Shown: in pieces, positions 1-11,670 of the stretch | Layout of the letters: each line of letters opens with the position of its first letter | How positions within the stretch are numbered: position 1 is the stretch's first letter | From: Bryoerythrophyllum caledonicum | Lineage: Eukaryota > Streptophyta > Bryopsida > Pottiales > Pottiaceae | DNA: 64,000 nucleotides | Direction: 5' to 3' | NCBI GenBank assembly: GCA_963971425.1 | Contig: OZ020517.1 | Span: 23,508,462 to 23,572,461, forward strand | The notes under the pieces: generated by a model | Told to the model about the DNA's origin: nothing | The model's input: only the letters and a program-made list of their open reading frames with translations | Databases searched by the model: none | Made by a program: the position numbers and the translations under genes

Positions 1-34
1 ATCAATAGGTGGATTTGGAAGATGATTATCATGC

Positions 35-850
35 TTAACCCCTAAAGGACCAAGGCAATTTTTCCTCAAAAACACTCCAAAACTGCCATTTTCAGCGCAT
101 TCAACACAAAATGATACCAAAACATTTTTTTGAAAATTAAACCGTAGGATCTTGTACTAGATTTGTATGAGAGTGTGTGGTGAAATTCTTGGTAAGTTTG
201 ACCGCACGGATTGAAAGATATTAGCCTTTGAAGTGCGACACAATCTCTTTTTCAGGTTATACTATACACCTTCAACAAACTTCGACCACCTTCTATGATA
301 ACTTTTTGCACTACGGGCCGTGATTTTATTGTCTTAACTTGAAAAGGATCATGTTAGGCACATGTGCACCAAATTTTAGAAGTAGAAGAGATGTAGATGA
401 TGTCCTAAAAAATCCTGCAATGCACCTATGTGCCGAGAATCAACAATACACTTTATATTTTGCATATATCATATCCTTCTCAAATATTTGAAATTCACAA
501 ATCCGTACGGTAGATGCAAAGATCTCAATTTCCTTTCCAAGAGGACATTTTCAATCTTTTAAATGGACAAAAACTCGAATTTCTATTGAATTTAGAAGTT
601 ATTAAAGTTTGGTGACTATATTTGTGATATGTCACACTAAACTGCTGCACTATTTGTATATGTAAGTGAAAATAAATTGTAACTTTTGAACCGTAAGTTG
701 GAATTCTACGAAATTTGTGTCTACGCAAAGCTAATCAAAAGTTGGTCATTCAATAAAAAATCTCAGAAAATAATGCCTAGAATTGAGAACGTGGTACCTT
801 ACCCAAACTCAAAACGTCCCCCAAGGGGACATCGGTCCATTAGGGGTTAA
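35..850. mobile_element. piggyBac-like MITE with TTAA ends
   Basis: The element is bounded by TTAA at 35-38 and 847-850. Just inside are inverted ends CCCCTAAAGGACC on the left and the complement of GGTCCATTAGGGG on the right. TTAA target duplication followed by CCC-starting ends is the hallmark of the piggyBac superfamily. No transposase reading frame is present, so it is non-autonomous. Parts of its interior recur, inverted, at 35150-35760 and, in the same orientation for the end region, near 34855-35016, so this is a dispersed family. Superfamily assignment rests on ends only. Confidence 0.6.
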
Positions 851-1344
851 ACCTCACGACGTGCTATTGTTTGAGACAATAGTTGTCAAGTCTCTGATAT
901 ACCGTTGGCATCTAATGTGGTAAACGGTGTAGCTGACAACATTTGACATGTACTTCAACAAATGAACATCCATTGTGGTGCTTGTCACACGTTGCAACAG
1001 CTGGAAGAGTGCATAACCGAAAAAGGTTCAATATTAGTCGATCCACTTTTTTACTATATGTTATGATCAAAGAAATGTTCAGCTTCCATGACTCACGACA
1101 CCTACATAGTTGTTGCAACACTTGCTGTAAGGAGACACACAAGAAGCAAAGAGCTTCCAAGAATCCATCCGAGTGTACAACAACGCAATGGCATTCACAT
1201 TTCTAAGAGGAAATATGGATCAACGTTTTGCCCAAGGCGGAAACTAAACCTTTCAACTTCAAGGCACGTTGTATCATAGAAGGAGCTACCTTTTGCGAGT
1301 AGAAGAAAAGAATTAGAAGTTTACGCAATATATAAGTACTTATA
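851..1344. other. unannotated spacer
   Basis: No gene or element edge recognised. Short frames on both strands overlap one another and show no family resemblance or codon constraint that can be seen by eye. Confidence 0.4.
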
Positions 1345-2870
1345 AGTTTTTGTTTATGTAGATGAATGTGTATTGTGTATTGGATGACAATAGTATTGAT
1401 ATTGTTGAATGTTTTCCTGATTGGGTCAATAGGGATGTGAATGTCTCTTCTAGACCTTTCATTGATGGAATAAAGGTGGTAGCTCTAGCTCAAGCCACGA
1501 TGACAATTAAGGGGTCAACTTTCTAGGCAAGAGTTGCAATGTCATTAATAAGTGGTTGGTATTTATTTATTTTGTTTTCGATTGCTTCTCGTGAAAACCT
1601 ATCATTGTAGTATTTGAATTTGATAAATTGGATCGTGAGATTGGGGTTTACGTGGTATGGTGGGGGGTTATCATGTGGGAGTCCTCTAAGACATAGTATG
1701 TATGGTTTAAGTTTGGCAATGCAATGGCATCTTTGGATTCACATGTGTATGGGAGTAGCTATGAAGAAGCCATATTTCCTTGTGGGTTGTTATTGAAGGT
1801 CCTAGTGTTCATAAGTAAAAAGTAGCGGGATTTGTTCAAGGATACAATTAACTTTTGTATTTTCCATACCACTTTTTTGTGCCTTGTGATGATCAACAAA
1901 TGTATGTGGTGGTTTTGGCATTTAAAAAATATGTGTAGTCATGTGTCTGGGTCCATGGTAATGCATATTGTGCATGTTATGAATGGAAATTGTTAAATTC
2001 CAAGGAAGAGTTGTTTGCAGGCATTCATCAGAATTGTCCAACACGGAATTTGATGAGACAAGTTTTTTGTGAATCTGGGATTATGGGATTTTTACAAAAG
2101 TTTGTAGAGAGTTTGTTTTCAATCTTATTGTTGTTTGTCTATTTGCTTATCTTAAGGGGATTTTATGAGATTAAAACAAAATTATTGGTTAGATCTTTTT
2201 TTGGAGATATTCATCCAAAATCTAATGGTGCCTTTGTCCGAGGTGTCTACCATAGAAGACCAATATTCTCTTTGGAAGTAGTATGGGTAGCATGAGCAAA
2301 TTCATATGGGGATATGACCTTTCTATGGGATTTTCCTCTTTGTTCTTTTGCTAATTTGTTCGTTTGTTCATTTCCTTCTATAATACAGTGAGCTGTAAGT
2401 TTATGAAGGGTTGTAATTTGTGTGCAGCTTTGCAACATTTGAACCATAGATGTTAATATGGCTTGGTTGGAATGGCTTTATGGAGGGTAGGATGTGTTAT
2501 TTGTGTGTTTAATAAATACAAGACACGTATACAATCTGTGAATATATGTGCTGGTTTGTTGGTGTGTTGTGTGGTAATAATTTGTAGGGTTTTATGGAAG
2601 GCCATCATTTGTGCTTTAAGGATATTTTGAATTCCATGTAGTCTTTTTGCTATTTTTATTTCCTTAGTGCACTTGTACATACCATATCCAACTTTTTCTT
2701 TATATGAATGACCCGGGCTAATTTCCGTTGGTTCTTTGAAGGATCCATCTATGTAGTAGCTATATGCAAGGCCAAATTTTAAAGGGATGTAGTCTTGATA
2801 TTTGGAAAGGGGGGTGGTGTGACAAAGTGGTTTTGTAGTATGTTGACATAGTTGAGTTGCTCTGATACCA
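1345..2870 (-). pseudogene. LINE E: decayed ORF2 3' fragment (RNase H to C-terminal nuclease-like domain)
   Basis: Read on the minus strand this matches the 3' third of LINE B ORF2. From high to low coordinate it gives an RNase H start (SYYIDGSF near 2740-2760), RNase H core peptides such as HIFTDC and LYLLNTQITHPTLHK (2453-2680), the GNEQ segment (2247-2447), then the region for the C-terminal PD-(D/E)XK-like domain down to about 1345. Several frameshifts and stops break it. It is truncated at both ends and lacks the family 3' hairpin tail. It is an old, non-functional copy; edges are approximate. Confidence 0.75.
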
Positions 2871-3427
2871 CTAATTCCTAGAGGATCATTTGTCCCTTGG
2901 AGGAATTTGACATCATATTAGGTTTCTCTATATAGTAAAGAATACCAACACAAGTTTGCACTTCCTAGGCAGATACAAAAATCATGATTCTTATCTATAG
3001 ACTACATAATACTTAAAGATTTTGTGTTCTCAGGAAATTATCCTTCCTAAGTCAAGATGTAGTATAGTTCCTTGCATTCCTTGTGTGAGTTTTTGTTCTA
3101 TAAAAAAAATGTAATTATGAATATGAAAGTGTGAAATGAAACCTTCTACACCTCTATTCCTTGCACAACTTTTTTGGAGATATTACATCCATCTGCTACC
3201 CCCAAACCTGGTGTACAAACCTGGTGTACACCTATGTGTACTTTAGTGGTAGTAATTCAATTTTTTTTTGTAGAACAAATATTTGAATGCCCTCAAAGTA
3301 CTAGAATGGGTAGTACTGAAGTGTTTTCAATGAACCTTATTAGGGGTTAACTTAACCTCTGATTCAAGAAGTTCTAAGCGTGATTAGGTGGTATTCTCCT
3401 CAAAGTGTCAACTACTAAACCTGTGTA
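2871..3427. other. unannotated spacer
   Basis: AT-rich sequence with no gene seen. A TTAGGGGTTAA string at 3340-3350 resembles an end of the TTAA MITE family, but no partner end was found nearby. Confidence 0.35.
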
Positions 3428-3530
3428 AGTTCCATATTACTTAACCTATGTAGGTCGGGCATTGCTTTAGTGGTGGAACGTACAGACATTCTATTCATGC
3501 TACCCTCCTTTGGAGGCCAAAGTTTTTCTT
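3428..3530 (+). repeat. Solo LINE 3' tail module (diverged)
   Basis: This copy reads GTTCCATATTACTTAACC, a short loop, then CTTTAGTGGTGGAAC, followed by ACAGACATTCTATTCATG and a second hairpin made of CCTCCTTTGGAGG, ending in a TTTTTCTT run. It is the same double-hairpin module that forms the 3' end of LINEs A, B, C and D. No LINE coding sequence is attached. It is either an extremely 5'-truncated LINE insertion or a small non-autonomous relative. Target duplication not identified. Confidence 0.6.
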
Positions 3531-5430
3531 AATCTTCTTTAATCACTCTCCCAGCACTGATTCTAGAATGTCATAGAATTGACATGAAGAGAACTGCCAA
3601 ATATAATTTTAATGTATGCAACCTTCTAAGCTCAGTGAATCTAGAAGTGGCATCTCATTGAATCAGTCACCACTTTGTTGAGGCGATTTCTTGTGGCAAA
3701 GCTACAAAGCAAGGACTGGACTTGTTCACATCTAATAACTAGCCAAGATATTGGATCGTACATGTATCTGATTCTATGTTTGTGGGAGGATAGCTTCCAC
3801 AACTCACAAAATGTGTCCAGGAGATTATTAGTCATACCTCACATCTGCACAACAGTCTTACATACTATCCATGTAGCTTTTTCAGAGCACGATAGTCATG
3901 AATGTTGTTTCATTCAGTAGTCGAGGACTTGATGTGGACTTCAGAGATGGTCATGAATGTGAACAAGTGTTTTGTTTAAAACAAAGGGTCTGGAATATTA
4001 GCTTACAAAGCTTCCAGCAATAGCTAGTAAGTCCTCTAGTAAGGAACAACTAAGTCTGATGTTACATCGCCACAATGGACGGACTTTTCCATGTAGAAGA
4101 TCGACCTAGAACGCTATGTGAGTTAAACCTAGTAATATGTCTAGCTACACAAGATAATATCCATATATGCAATAACTTGCCGCTCACTGTAGCTAGCGAA
4201 AACCTTTCCGATCAAACACTGGACTCACAGCTTAATGGAGAACAACAACCGAGAGAACCCCGAAAAGCAATCTTAACACATGCTCTACAGATATTCGTTA
4301 GCACATATACACGAAATGTCCACTATCCGATCATCTACCACATGCGAGAAGGTGAAACTTTTCTTGCACGAAAGCTTGAGCCACCTCAAAATCACATCGG
4401 GTAAGCGCATATCCAGCTTGTGCCGAAGTAGCAAACCAGAAAGATAAGCGACATGCAAGTGTAAGTGAGATCACCAAGTCCATGAGTGCATGAGGGTTAA
4501 ATATCATACGACAAAGTACAAAAACCAGGCTCGTCACGTCAACGGTGAACGGACAGACACGTTACCAGCACCCAACTTCGAAGTAGTGCCACCGAAGTAC
4601 ACTTGTTGAGGTGTTGCTCGGTCGTTGAGGTCTTCGAAGTGTGCACCCTAGTAGCTGTCTGCAATATGTAGCCTGTAGAAACACCTCAAGCGCTTGCTGA
4701 GTATCAGTGAAGTGCTTCAAGTGTTTCTACAGTCCAGATATGATGACAACAATGACGGCGCCTCTCGCTCCAAGAGACGACCCTAACGGAGCAAGATGCT
4801 CGGACCGGCCCCAGCAACGACGACTAAGCACACAGACAGATCTACTGTGGTGTTAAAAACGCAAGAGAATGGAGAAGGAGGTCGTCTTCCACCTCTATTT
4901 AGCCTGTGAGCTCGACTCAAGCGTCTCCTCACTAAACCTACGCCCCTCTAGGTTAGTGGTACCACCTCTAGCAGGGCTTCACATGTTCCAGGCTTGCTCT
5001 GACAGGGCTGCCCACGAATAGACTCTAGAGTAGTGCAGTCAACCCACGCCACTGTTGACGAAGCTGAATTATCACCGGGCAGTACTTGCATATTGGTTAT
5101 TAATCGCCTGCAGCCACTGTTGGCAAGTACGGAAGCAGGGGCTCTTATTGGCCGGAGCCTCTGAAAATGTGTGCATATTCTTGAGCTGTGTGTCCAACCA
5201 TGCACAAAGTTCTCCTTTTACAGTGGACGAGGTTCACCGAGGGCCATCGTTGAGGTTTCGGAGAGTGTACACTCTCATGTGTCCAGGTAAAATGCGAGGT
5301 GAGTAAGTATTTGAGCCTTGAAGTGGTACTGAAGTTATGTGTTGACGTCCGTATATAGTTGTACTCTGTACTACACGCGACTGTATACATGGGTTAAAAA
5401 GACAGAAGTTGGTTGTACTGCGATAGCCTT
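3531..5430. other. unannotated region
   Basis: About 1.9 kb without a recognisable gene or complete element. Several frames of 60-110 codons occur on both strands, for example at 4075-4404, but none resembles a known family and they overlap in conflicting frames. Confidence 0.35.
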
Positions 5431-5554
5431 CACTCTCCATCTACAGACACATGTGTGCGGATGTACGACACCCAACGATTGGTGGTGGGACCCCTTTTAA
5501 AATTTGGATTGGATAAAATATTTATAGTGTAAATTGGTTCCGAGTGTAAACGTA

Positions 5555-5645
5555 TTGGGAACTCTTTGGGAACATGGGGAACGACTTGGGAACGGAGGGG
5601 AACGTTTGGGAACACGGTGGGAAACCTCTAGGGAACTTGTCGGGT
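5555..5645 (+). repeat. GGGAAC-rich degenerate repeat
   Basis: GGGAAC recurs about seven times at irregular 10-15 base intervals (for instance GGGAACTCTTTGGGAAC and GGGAACGGAGGGGAACG). It looks like a small degenerate minisatellite. No function assigned. Confidence 0.5.
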
Positions 5646-5872
5646 ATTCGATGGGAGCGTTGTGGTAATAATATGGTTAGAAAGGTAAATGAGAAGAGGG
5701 TAACCAACTGGTTTGGTTAGGAACCACATCGGATTTTAGCGTGAAATTGGTGTGGGCGTGAGGAGCCCAACCTGGACGTTTAGGGACTGTATCTGGGAGA
5801 TGAAGCCCCATACGGTCGTCGTGTGCATCTGCTTACAGCCGGGAACCGTACATGCATAATAAAATGTGTGTA

Positions 5873-6449
5873 CAGTGGGGTACCAATCAAAATGTTGTTT
5901 TTGAATTCGCATTGAGAAAAATTTCAGTACTGCCAACTTTGAAAGCTTCCTGAGAGCTCAAAAATTGGTTTTTTGCCACGAAATTTTAACCAAAGAATTA
6001 TCTTTAAGTTAATTACATGTGTGCCAAATTTCGAGGCCAAAAGATTCACCCAAAAAAAGTTATTCAAAATCTACCAACATTGGTAGCTGTGGAAATTTTT
6101 TCACTGCTGCCAACTTTGACAGCCTCCCAAAGATTGAATCTTTTTTTTTTGCCATGAAATTCTTGGAACAGAAACCTCTTTATGTTAATAACATATGATA
6201 AAAATTTCAAGGCCAAAAGATTAATACAAAAAAAGAAATCCACAATCTACCAACATGTGTAGTTGTGGGAAACAATGGGGAAAACCATTTCATTGCTACC
6301 AACTTTGACACCCTCCCAACGGTTGAGAAATTGTCTATTTACCATGAAATTTTTGGCACAACATGCTCTTTATGATAACAACATTCATGCCAAATGTCAA
6401 GGTCAAAAAATTTCTACAAAAAAAAACATTTACAATCTACCAACGTGTA
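5873..6449 (+). repeat. Left terminal inverted repeat of the Tc1-type element
   Basis: It pairs with 8101-8677 over its whole length with only scattered differences. The two inner ends even carry the same reading frame in opposite directions. Similarity stops abruptly next to the transposase stop codon. Confidence 0.9.
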
Positions 6450-7446
6450 TGTCCTCCATTTGCCTCAATCACTGCTTGTAACCTAGAGGGCATAGAATGA
6501 CATAGTTGAAGGAGCTTAGTACCATTGATTAACCTCCACTCTCTTTCAATAACTACCTTCAAGTCATCTAAATTTTTTGGACATATTGGGCCATGTTGCA
6601 CAGCATCTTTCAAAATCTTCCAAAGGTTCTCAATTGGATTGAGATCGGGAGAATTTGCAGGCCAATCGAGCTTCTCCAAAAGGTGTGTTTGTCTCCTTTC
6701 TTCACATACTTTGCTACAATGGACAGGTGCGCCATCTTCCATGAGCAATCTTTGTGTCACTCTACTCATAAAATGAAGCAACTCGACATTGTAGACCTCT
6801 TCAACAAAATCCTTAGCAGAACGTCTATCTTTGGGCATAAAAACAAGTTGTGATTTTTGCCCTCCAGCAAATGCACCCCCAATCATCAAAGAAGTTCTCC
6901 CACTCTTAAAAGTTGGAACTATACAACTTGATGAATAGCGCTCAGATGCATTTCTCCAAACATGAACTTGTTTAGAATTTTTTCCAACTTCAAAGGTAGA
7001 CTCATCTGTCCAAACAACTCTCTTCCATTCTTTTACAGTCCACCCACAATACTTTTGAGCAAATGCCAATCGTTTAGACATGTGACGATGTGTCAAAAAA
7101 GGTTTTTTAACAACAATTCGACTGAAAATGCCACTCTCTTGTAAGGCCCTTCGAATAGTCGATCTAGACACTTGAGTAGAACATATACTAGTGATCTCAG
7201 AGAGTGTCGAGCGACAATGAGTTTTTGAGACATGTATAATAGCACGGACATCTCTATCACTAAGCTTTTTAGCATGAATTCCACCACAAGGTTTGCACTT
7301 ATAGGTTCCATCTTCTCGAAATTCTTCACTACCCTCTGAACTGTTCTAACATGGATTCTAACAATAGCTGCAATGTCAACTCTTGTCTTCCCTGCCTCAC
7401 TCAAACCTACTATGCAAGCACGAGTTTCATCTGAAATAGCCATCAC
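6437..7446 (-). pseudogene. Tc1-type DD34E transposase, one frameshift
   Basis: This is the cut-and-paste transposase of the surrounding element, read from 7446 down to 6437. The N-terminal part (from MMAISDETRACIVG) is a helix-turn-helix region typical of Tc1 DNA binding (AIVRIHVRTVQRVV). The catalytic part shows VVWTDESTF (first Asp), LMEDGAPVHCS (second Asp) and SPDLNPIENLW (Glu). Exactly 34 residues separate the second Asp from the Glu, hence DD34E. A one-base frame change near 7310-7316, after the residues KNFEK, separates the two halves. Beyond it the other frame runs through without a stop and joins the catalytic part. The total of about 335 residues fits the family. Land-plant mariner elements are usually DD39D, so a DD34E copy is uncommon. 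Confidence 0.9.
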
Positions 7447-8100
7447 TCAGTGACCATGATCTAGCCTTCACTTAATCCCTATGATCCAGCCTCACTCACT
7501 GAGCACATATATAACCTCACTCAGTCATTCGAAAAAAAATCTCACATACCCTCAATCACTCACCATCATCCTCCCTCACAACCTTCACTCATTCACCAGA
7601 CCTCACCATTCACCACATGTAAGTTATAACCTCACTCACTCTTAAAAGAAAATCTCACATACCTCCATATATCCTCAGACACTCATCCCATGCCTCATCC
7701 ACTCAGTTATCACATAGCCTAGACTTACTCAATTAACTCATCTTTCATGCACTCAATCACTCATGTTCACAAAGTTTCAATTATGTGTTTAGAAAATAAT
7801 CACCCATCACTTGCTTCTCTCATCATCCCACATCCCACCTCCTATAATGCTCTATTGTAAATGCAAGCATTCTTATTGAGAGGAAAAAGCTTCTTCATGC
7901 ATGTATGGTCTCCAATGTTTAAACAAGTGCAGTCTTTGAGATGTGACAAGTGCACACAACTAAATTTGGCTATCCTTGATTTTTTTGAGAAGCATTTATG
8001 ATTAGAGATTGCATCGTTTGGAGAATTTCAATCTAGAAGCATGATTGTCTGACATACTTCAACAATTTCAATGTCTTTAATAAAAGGTATCTTACAACTA
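7447..8100. other. Transposon 5' region with CTCACTCA-rich sequence
   Basis: This lies between the transposase start and the right inverted repeat. It has many repeats of CTCACTCA / CACTCATC type (7480-7760) and no reading frame of interest. It may hold the transposase promoter, but no clear TATA box position can be fixed. Confidence 0.5.
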
Positions 8101-8677
8101 CACACATTGGTAGATTGTAAATGTTTTTTTTTGTAGAAATTTTTTGACCTTGACATTTGGCATGAATGTTGTTATCATAAAGAGCATGTTGTGCCAAAAA
8201 TTTCATGGTAAATAGACAATTTCTCAACCGTTGGGAGGGTGTCAAAGTTGGTAGCAATGAAATGGTTTTCCCCATTGTTTCCCACAACTACACATGTTGG
8301 TAGATTGTGGATTTCTTTTTTTGTATTAATCTTTTGGCCTTGAAATTTTTATCATATGTTATTAACATAAAGAGGTTTCTGTTCCAAGAATTTCATGGCA
8401 AAAAAAAAAGATTCAATCTTTGGGAGGCTGTCAAAGTTGGCAGCAGTGAAAAAATTTCCACAGCTACCAATGTTGGTAGATTTTGAATAACTTTTTTTGG
8501 GTGAATCTTTTGGCCTCGAAATTTGGCACACATGTAATTAACTTAAAGATAATTCTTTGGTAAAAATTTCGTGGTAAAATACCAATTTTTGAGCTCTCAG
8601 GAGGCTTTCAAAGTTGGTAGTACTGAAATTTTTCTCATTGCGAATTCAAAAACGACATTTTGATTGGTACCCCACTG
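8101..8677 (-). repeat. Right terminal inverted repeat of the Tc1-type element
   Basis: Inverted partner of 5873-6449, ending in CCCCACTG before the TA duplication at 8678-8679. Confidence 0.9.
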
Positions 8678-8679
8678 TA

Positions 8680-8959
8680 CAACTTTTATTATGGTCGATA
8701 ACTTGGTGAAATTTGCGGTGAATTTCGCTGTCCACTCACTCGTCGTGCCAGTTGCACAGTACAGACAGAATATGGTATTTTATGAATTATACTTGGAAGC
8801 GCGTACAATACATACGTCGACGGCAAGCAATCGGTACAGATACGGGTGTACTCTTGGTTCCTGTTTCCTTATCAGTCATCCTGGCGCTCACTCTGATCTT
8901 ATCCATTCAATTCAGACCCCAAGGACCCAGGCATTCTAGAGGAATCTGTACTTTATTGA
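8680..8959. other. unannotated spacer
   Basis: Nothing recognised between the Tc1-type element and the TTAA element that begins the large nest. Confidence 0.4.
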
Positions 8960-9307
8960 TTAACCCTTAAACGTCATTTGGAACCGTATATATATAGGCG
9001 CGTATTTTACTCTGTAGAGTACAAAGAATGTACAGTCTAACCTTGATAATATCACACCCTCCATTTCACCCAAAAATGTGATATTATCAAGGTGTGACAA
9101 TTTTGATAATATCACATTTGGCAATTTTAGGCAAATGTGATATTATAAAAAAAGGAGGCAAAAAAAAAATCTATTTTTTTATAAAAAAATATCAGAAAAT
9201 TAAATTAATTTACAAATTGTCATACACTTGATTTTCCAACTTGAATCAATCACCATCAGATGTTATGAATCACAAAAATCAAATAAATGAATTAGTGAAA
9301 TCTCATA

Positions 9308-9322
9308 TTGAGACTTAACAAA
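9308..9322 (+). repeat. LINE A target-site duplication, 5' copy
   Basis: TTGAGACTTAACAAA, 15 bases, repeated exactly at 34105-34119 immediately after the LINE A 3' tail. Confidence 0.92.
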
Positions 9323-11670
9323 AATGGAGAACTAAGTGAGCTCCGTGTTTTCTGGTGAGGGGTGCTCTTGGAAGTTAGTCGCAGATTGTGAGTAGAGGGC
9401 AACAAGAGGTGTTGGGCTTGTTGACGACCCCACCTTTACTCCAGATCTAGACGTGTATGAGCTTGGGGAGAGACGTGAAGTGTTGGATTGGGGCTGGGCT
9501 AGTCAGATCTACTTGTGCAAAACCTTTTGGAAGTGAGAGTGTGCCTAGAGGCAAGACCGAGTCGTAAGTCATCTGTGAGAGCTGGAACTTTGAGTGTTGG
9601 GTGATTAGGTTAGAACCTCACTCCAGATCGTATGAACAAGTTGCAGATCTGCTAGATCATGTGAGTACACGTACATAGCTCATACATAAACTTCCAAGAC
9701 TACCCGGATCTAGAAAATCAACATCACAACGCTGGAGCAAGGAGATCAACACACGCTACCACCAACGCCCAAGACGCCCATCGTTGAGCTACGCACTTTC
9801 CTCAACCCTCTCTATCCTTTTTGCATAGTCTTGCTTTCTCTTCTTATTATTTTTATTAACTTTCCAATAGACACCCCACGATATGCACACAGCTCCACTT
9901 GGGAGGCACAACTAGATTAGCACCACATAACACTCACAAATCTCATAGATCTAATAGCACACAACTAATCAACATCACCAAAAAATTAGATCCTAAAACA
10001 CGTTAGAGAGACAACACCAGCACTATCACATTCTTAGACACCATATTAGTAAAGTCAGATCCACAAAAACCACGCGGAAGCGCTGCCAAAAATTACACAA
10101 ACATAACACTCACCACACTTTTTCTCTCACCATCATATGCAATAGTTGTGTGTTAGAAACAGTTAGTAAACATCCAAACAGGGAGCAACAACGAACATAC
10201 AGGAGGAGACCGAGACCAGAAGACAAACACTTTAACAACAGAAAGCCTGCACACAGCCAAGAGCATGCAAGAAAAGAAGATCAGCACGACGACCTAACAA
10301 GTAGAGGAGTATCGTTAGAAACGAAGAACAACATCAAAGGAACTTCCACGACCAGCAGCAGAAACAAAACCAAGAACGACATCAACTCATACAGGCTCGG
10401 CACACAGGCCAGCAGATCACCAAACACAGTACACAGGTTATGTTCCTCCAACCTTGTTTCCGAGTTTCCTTAGTACTCTCCTTGCTTCTTTCTCAGGTAC
10501 ACGCAGTACTCAAGCAAACTAAATCGAAAATATAACCTTGAACTAGAACACAGAGATCTTAAAAAACATAAGAAAAGTAGATACATACAAACTAACGGTA
10601 CTAATAGACAACATTGCACTAGAACTAGAGTTGCATGTGCCCTGCGAAAGTACCGTCCACCTCTTCACAGATCTGAAGAAACCGATTCGAGGCCTATACC
10701 TAGACTACCATCCTGCAGACCAACACAACCGCACCGTCAACATGCAACATCCACATTAACTGGAGGATACTGGCCTAAAGCAAAGTATTCACCTGCGACC
10801 ATCATCAGGTACGGCACTAGAACTATTATCCATACAGGTCAGGTAGGAGAAGATCAGCACCTGTGCACAGGTCCTCTCAACACCACAACACCAGCGAAAC
10901 GAACTTCAACAACAGTTGAAGCCCTATCATACAACATATCACGAGTTAGCCAAAATAGAAGACGTGGTGCTACAACAAATCGGGAGGTCCCGACGAGAGA
11001 GAGATCAAGAGTCAACCTGTCTGCAACATACGATCACAAACATGTAGGCCCGAAATCAAACACCCTGATTCTGCAGAACCTGCAAGCCCGAACTCAAGAG
11101 ACAACACGAGCCTGCAAGTCCGAACCGAAGCGCCAAGACACGAAAGAGCACCCGAAGAAAGATCCACCGAACACAGAAGACCTGGCCACAACAAATCACA
11201 CCACAAGAACGTCGAGACTCCAGAGCCCAGGCACCTTGGCACTGCAGCAACAGGTGGAAGAACACAAGTTACCAAGAGACGCAAAGTCCGCAATACCAAG
11301 AGACGGAGAGTCCAGCTATACCCGCGAAGACTCTAGCTCAGCGGCACAAGGACGACTGGAATTGGAGATCCAAACGACCTTCCTTAACGGACACTCCCCC
11401 TGCCCCCAACGACCTATCACTTTACACCAACGACCTGTCTTTCATCGCCAGCGACCTACCTCTCTCTACCAGCGACCTGCTACTCCTCTCCAACAACCTC
11501 TAAAACCTCCCCAGCGACCTTCCACCTTCCCTACACTACCAACCTATCTCAGCCATCAACCCTGCAAGCCCCAACAAGCCTCCAACGACATACTCAAGGT
11601 AAGTTACTACACCTCTCCTCTTCCTAACCCTTGCACATTAGTAGTGGTATTAGAGTGGGGTGGGGCAGGT
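9323..11670 (+). other. LINE A 5' leader
   Basis: About 2.35 kb before the first good ORF1 start. Only the first few dozen bases show an easily seen match to the LINE B leader. It presumably carries the internal promoter. Frames running into ORF1 from 11236 encode Pro/Gln/Arg-rich sequence with repeated QRP peptides (11400-11520), probably not essential coding. A good splice-donor-like GGTAAGT lies at 11599. Confidence 0.6.

Larger units (their letters stand above)
5873..8677 (-). mobile_element. Tc1/mariner-superfamily transposon, DD34E type, 2.8 kb
   Basis: The element starts CAGTGGGGTACCAATCAAAA and ends with its inverted complement, flanked by TA at 5871-5872 and 8678-8679. TA target duplication, a CAGT start and a DD34E transposase identify the Tc1/mariner group. 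The inverted repeats are unusually long, 577 bp each, and enclose a minus-strand transposase. The repeats match very closely, suggesting fairly recent activity. A frameshift in the transposase makes this copy non-autonomous unless it is a sequencing error. Confidence 0.93.

Noticed and set aside
4075-4404. 109-codon frame as a host gene
   Set aside because: No family resemblance, opposing overlapping frames of similar length, and no visible exon structure.
10150-10473. 107-codon frame in the LINE A leader as a separate gene
   Set aside because: No counterpart seen in the LINE B leader and no recognisable domain.
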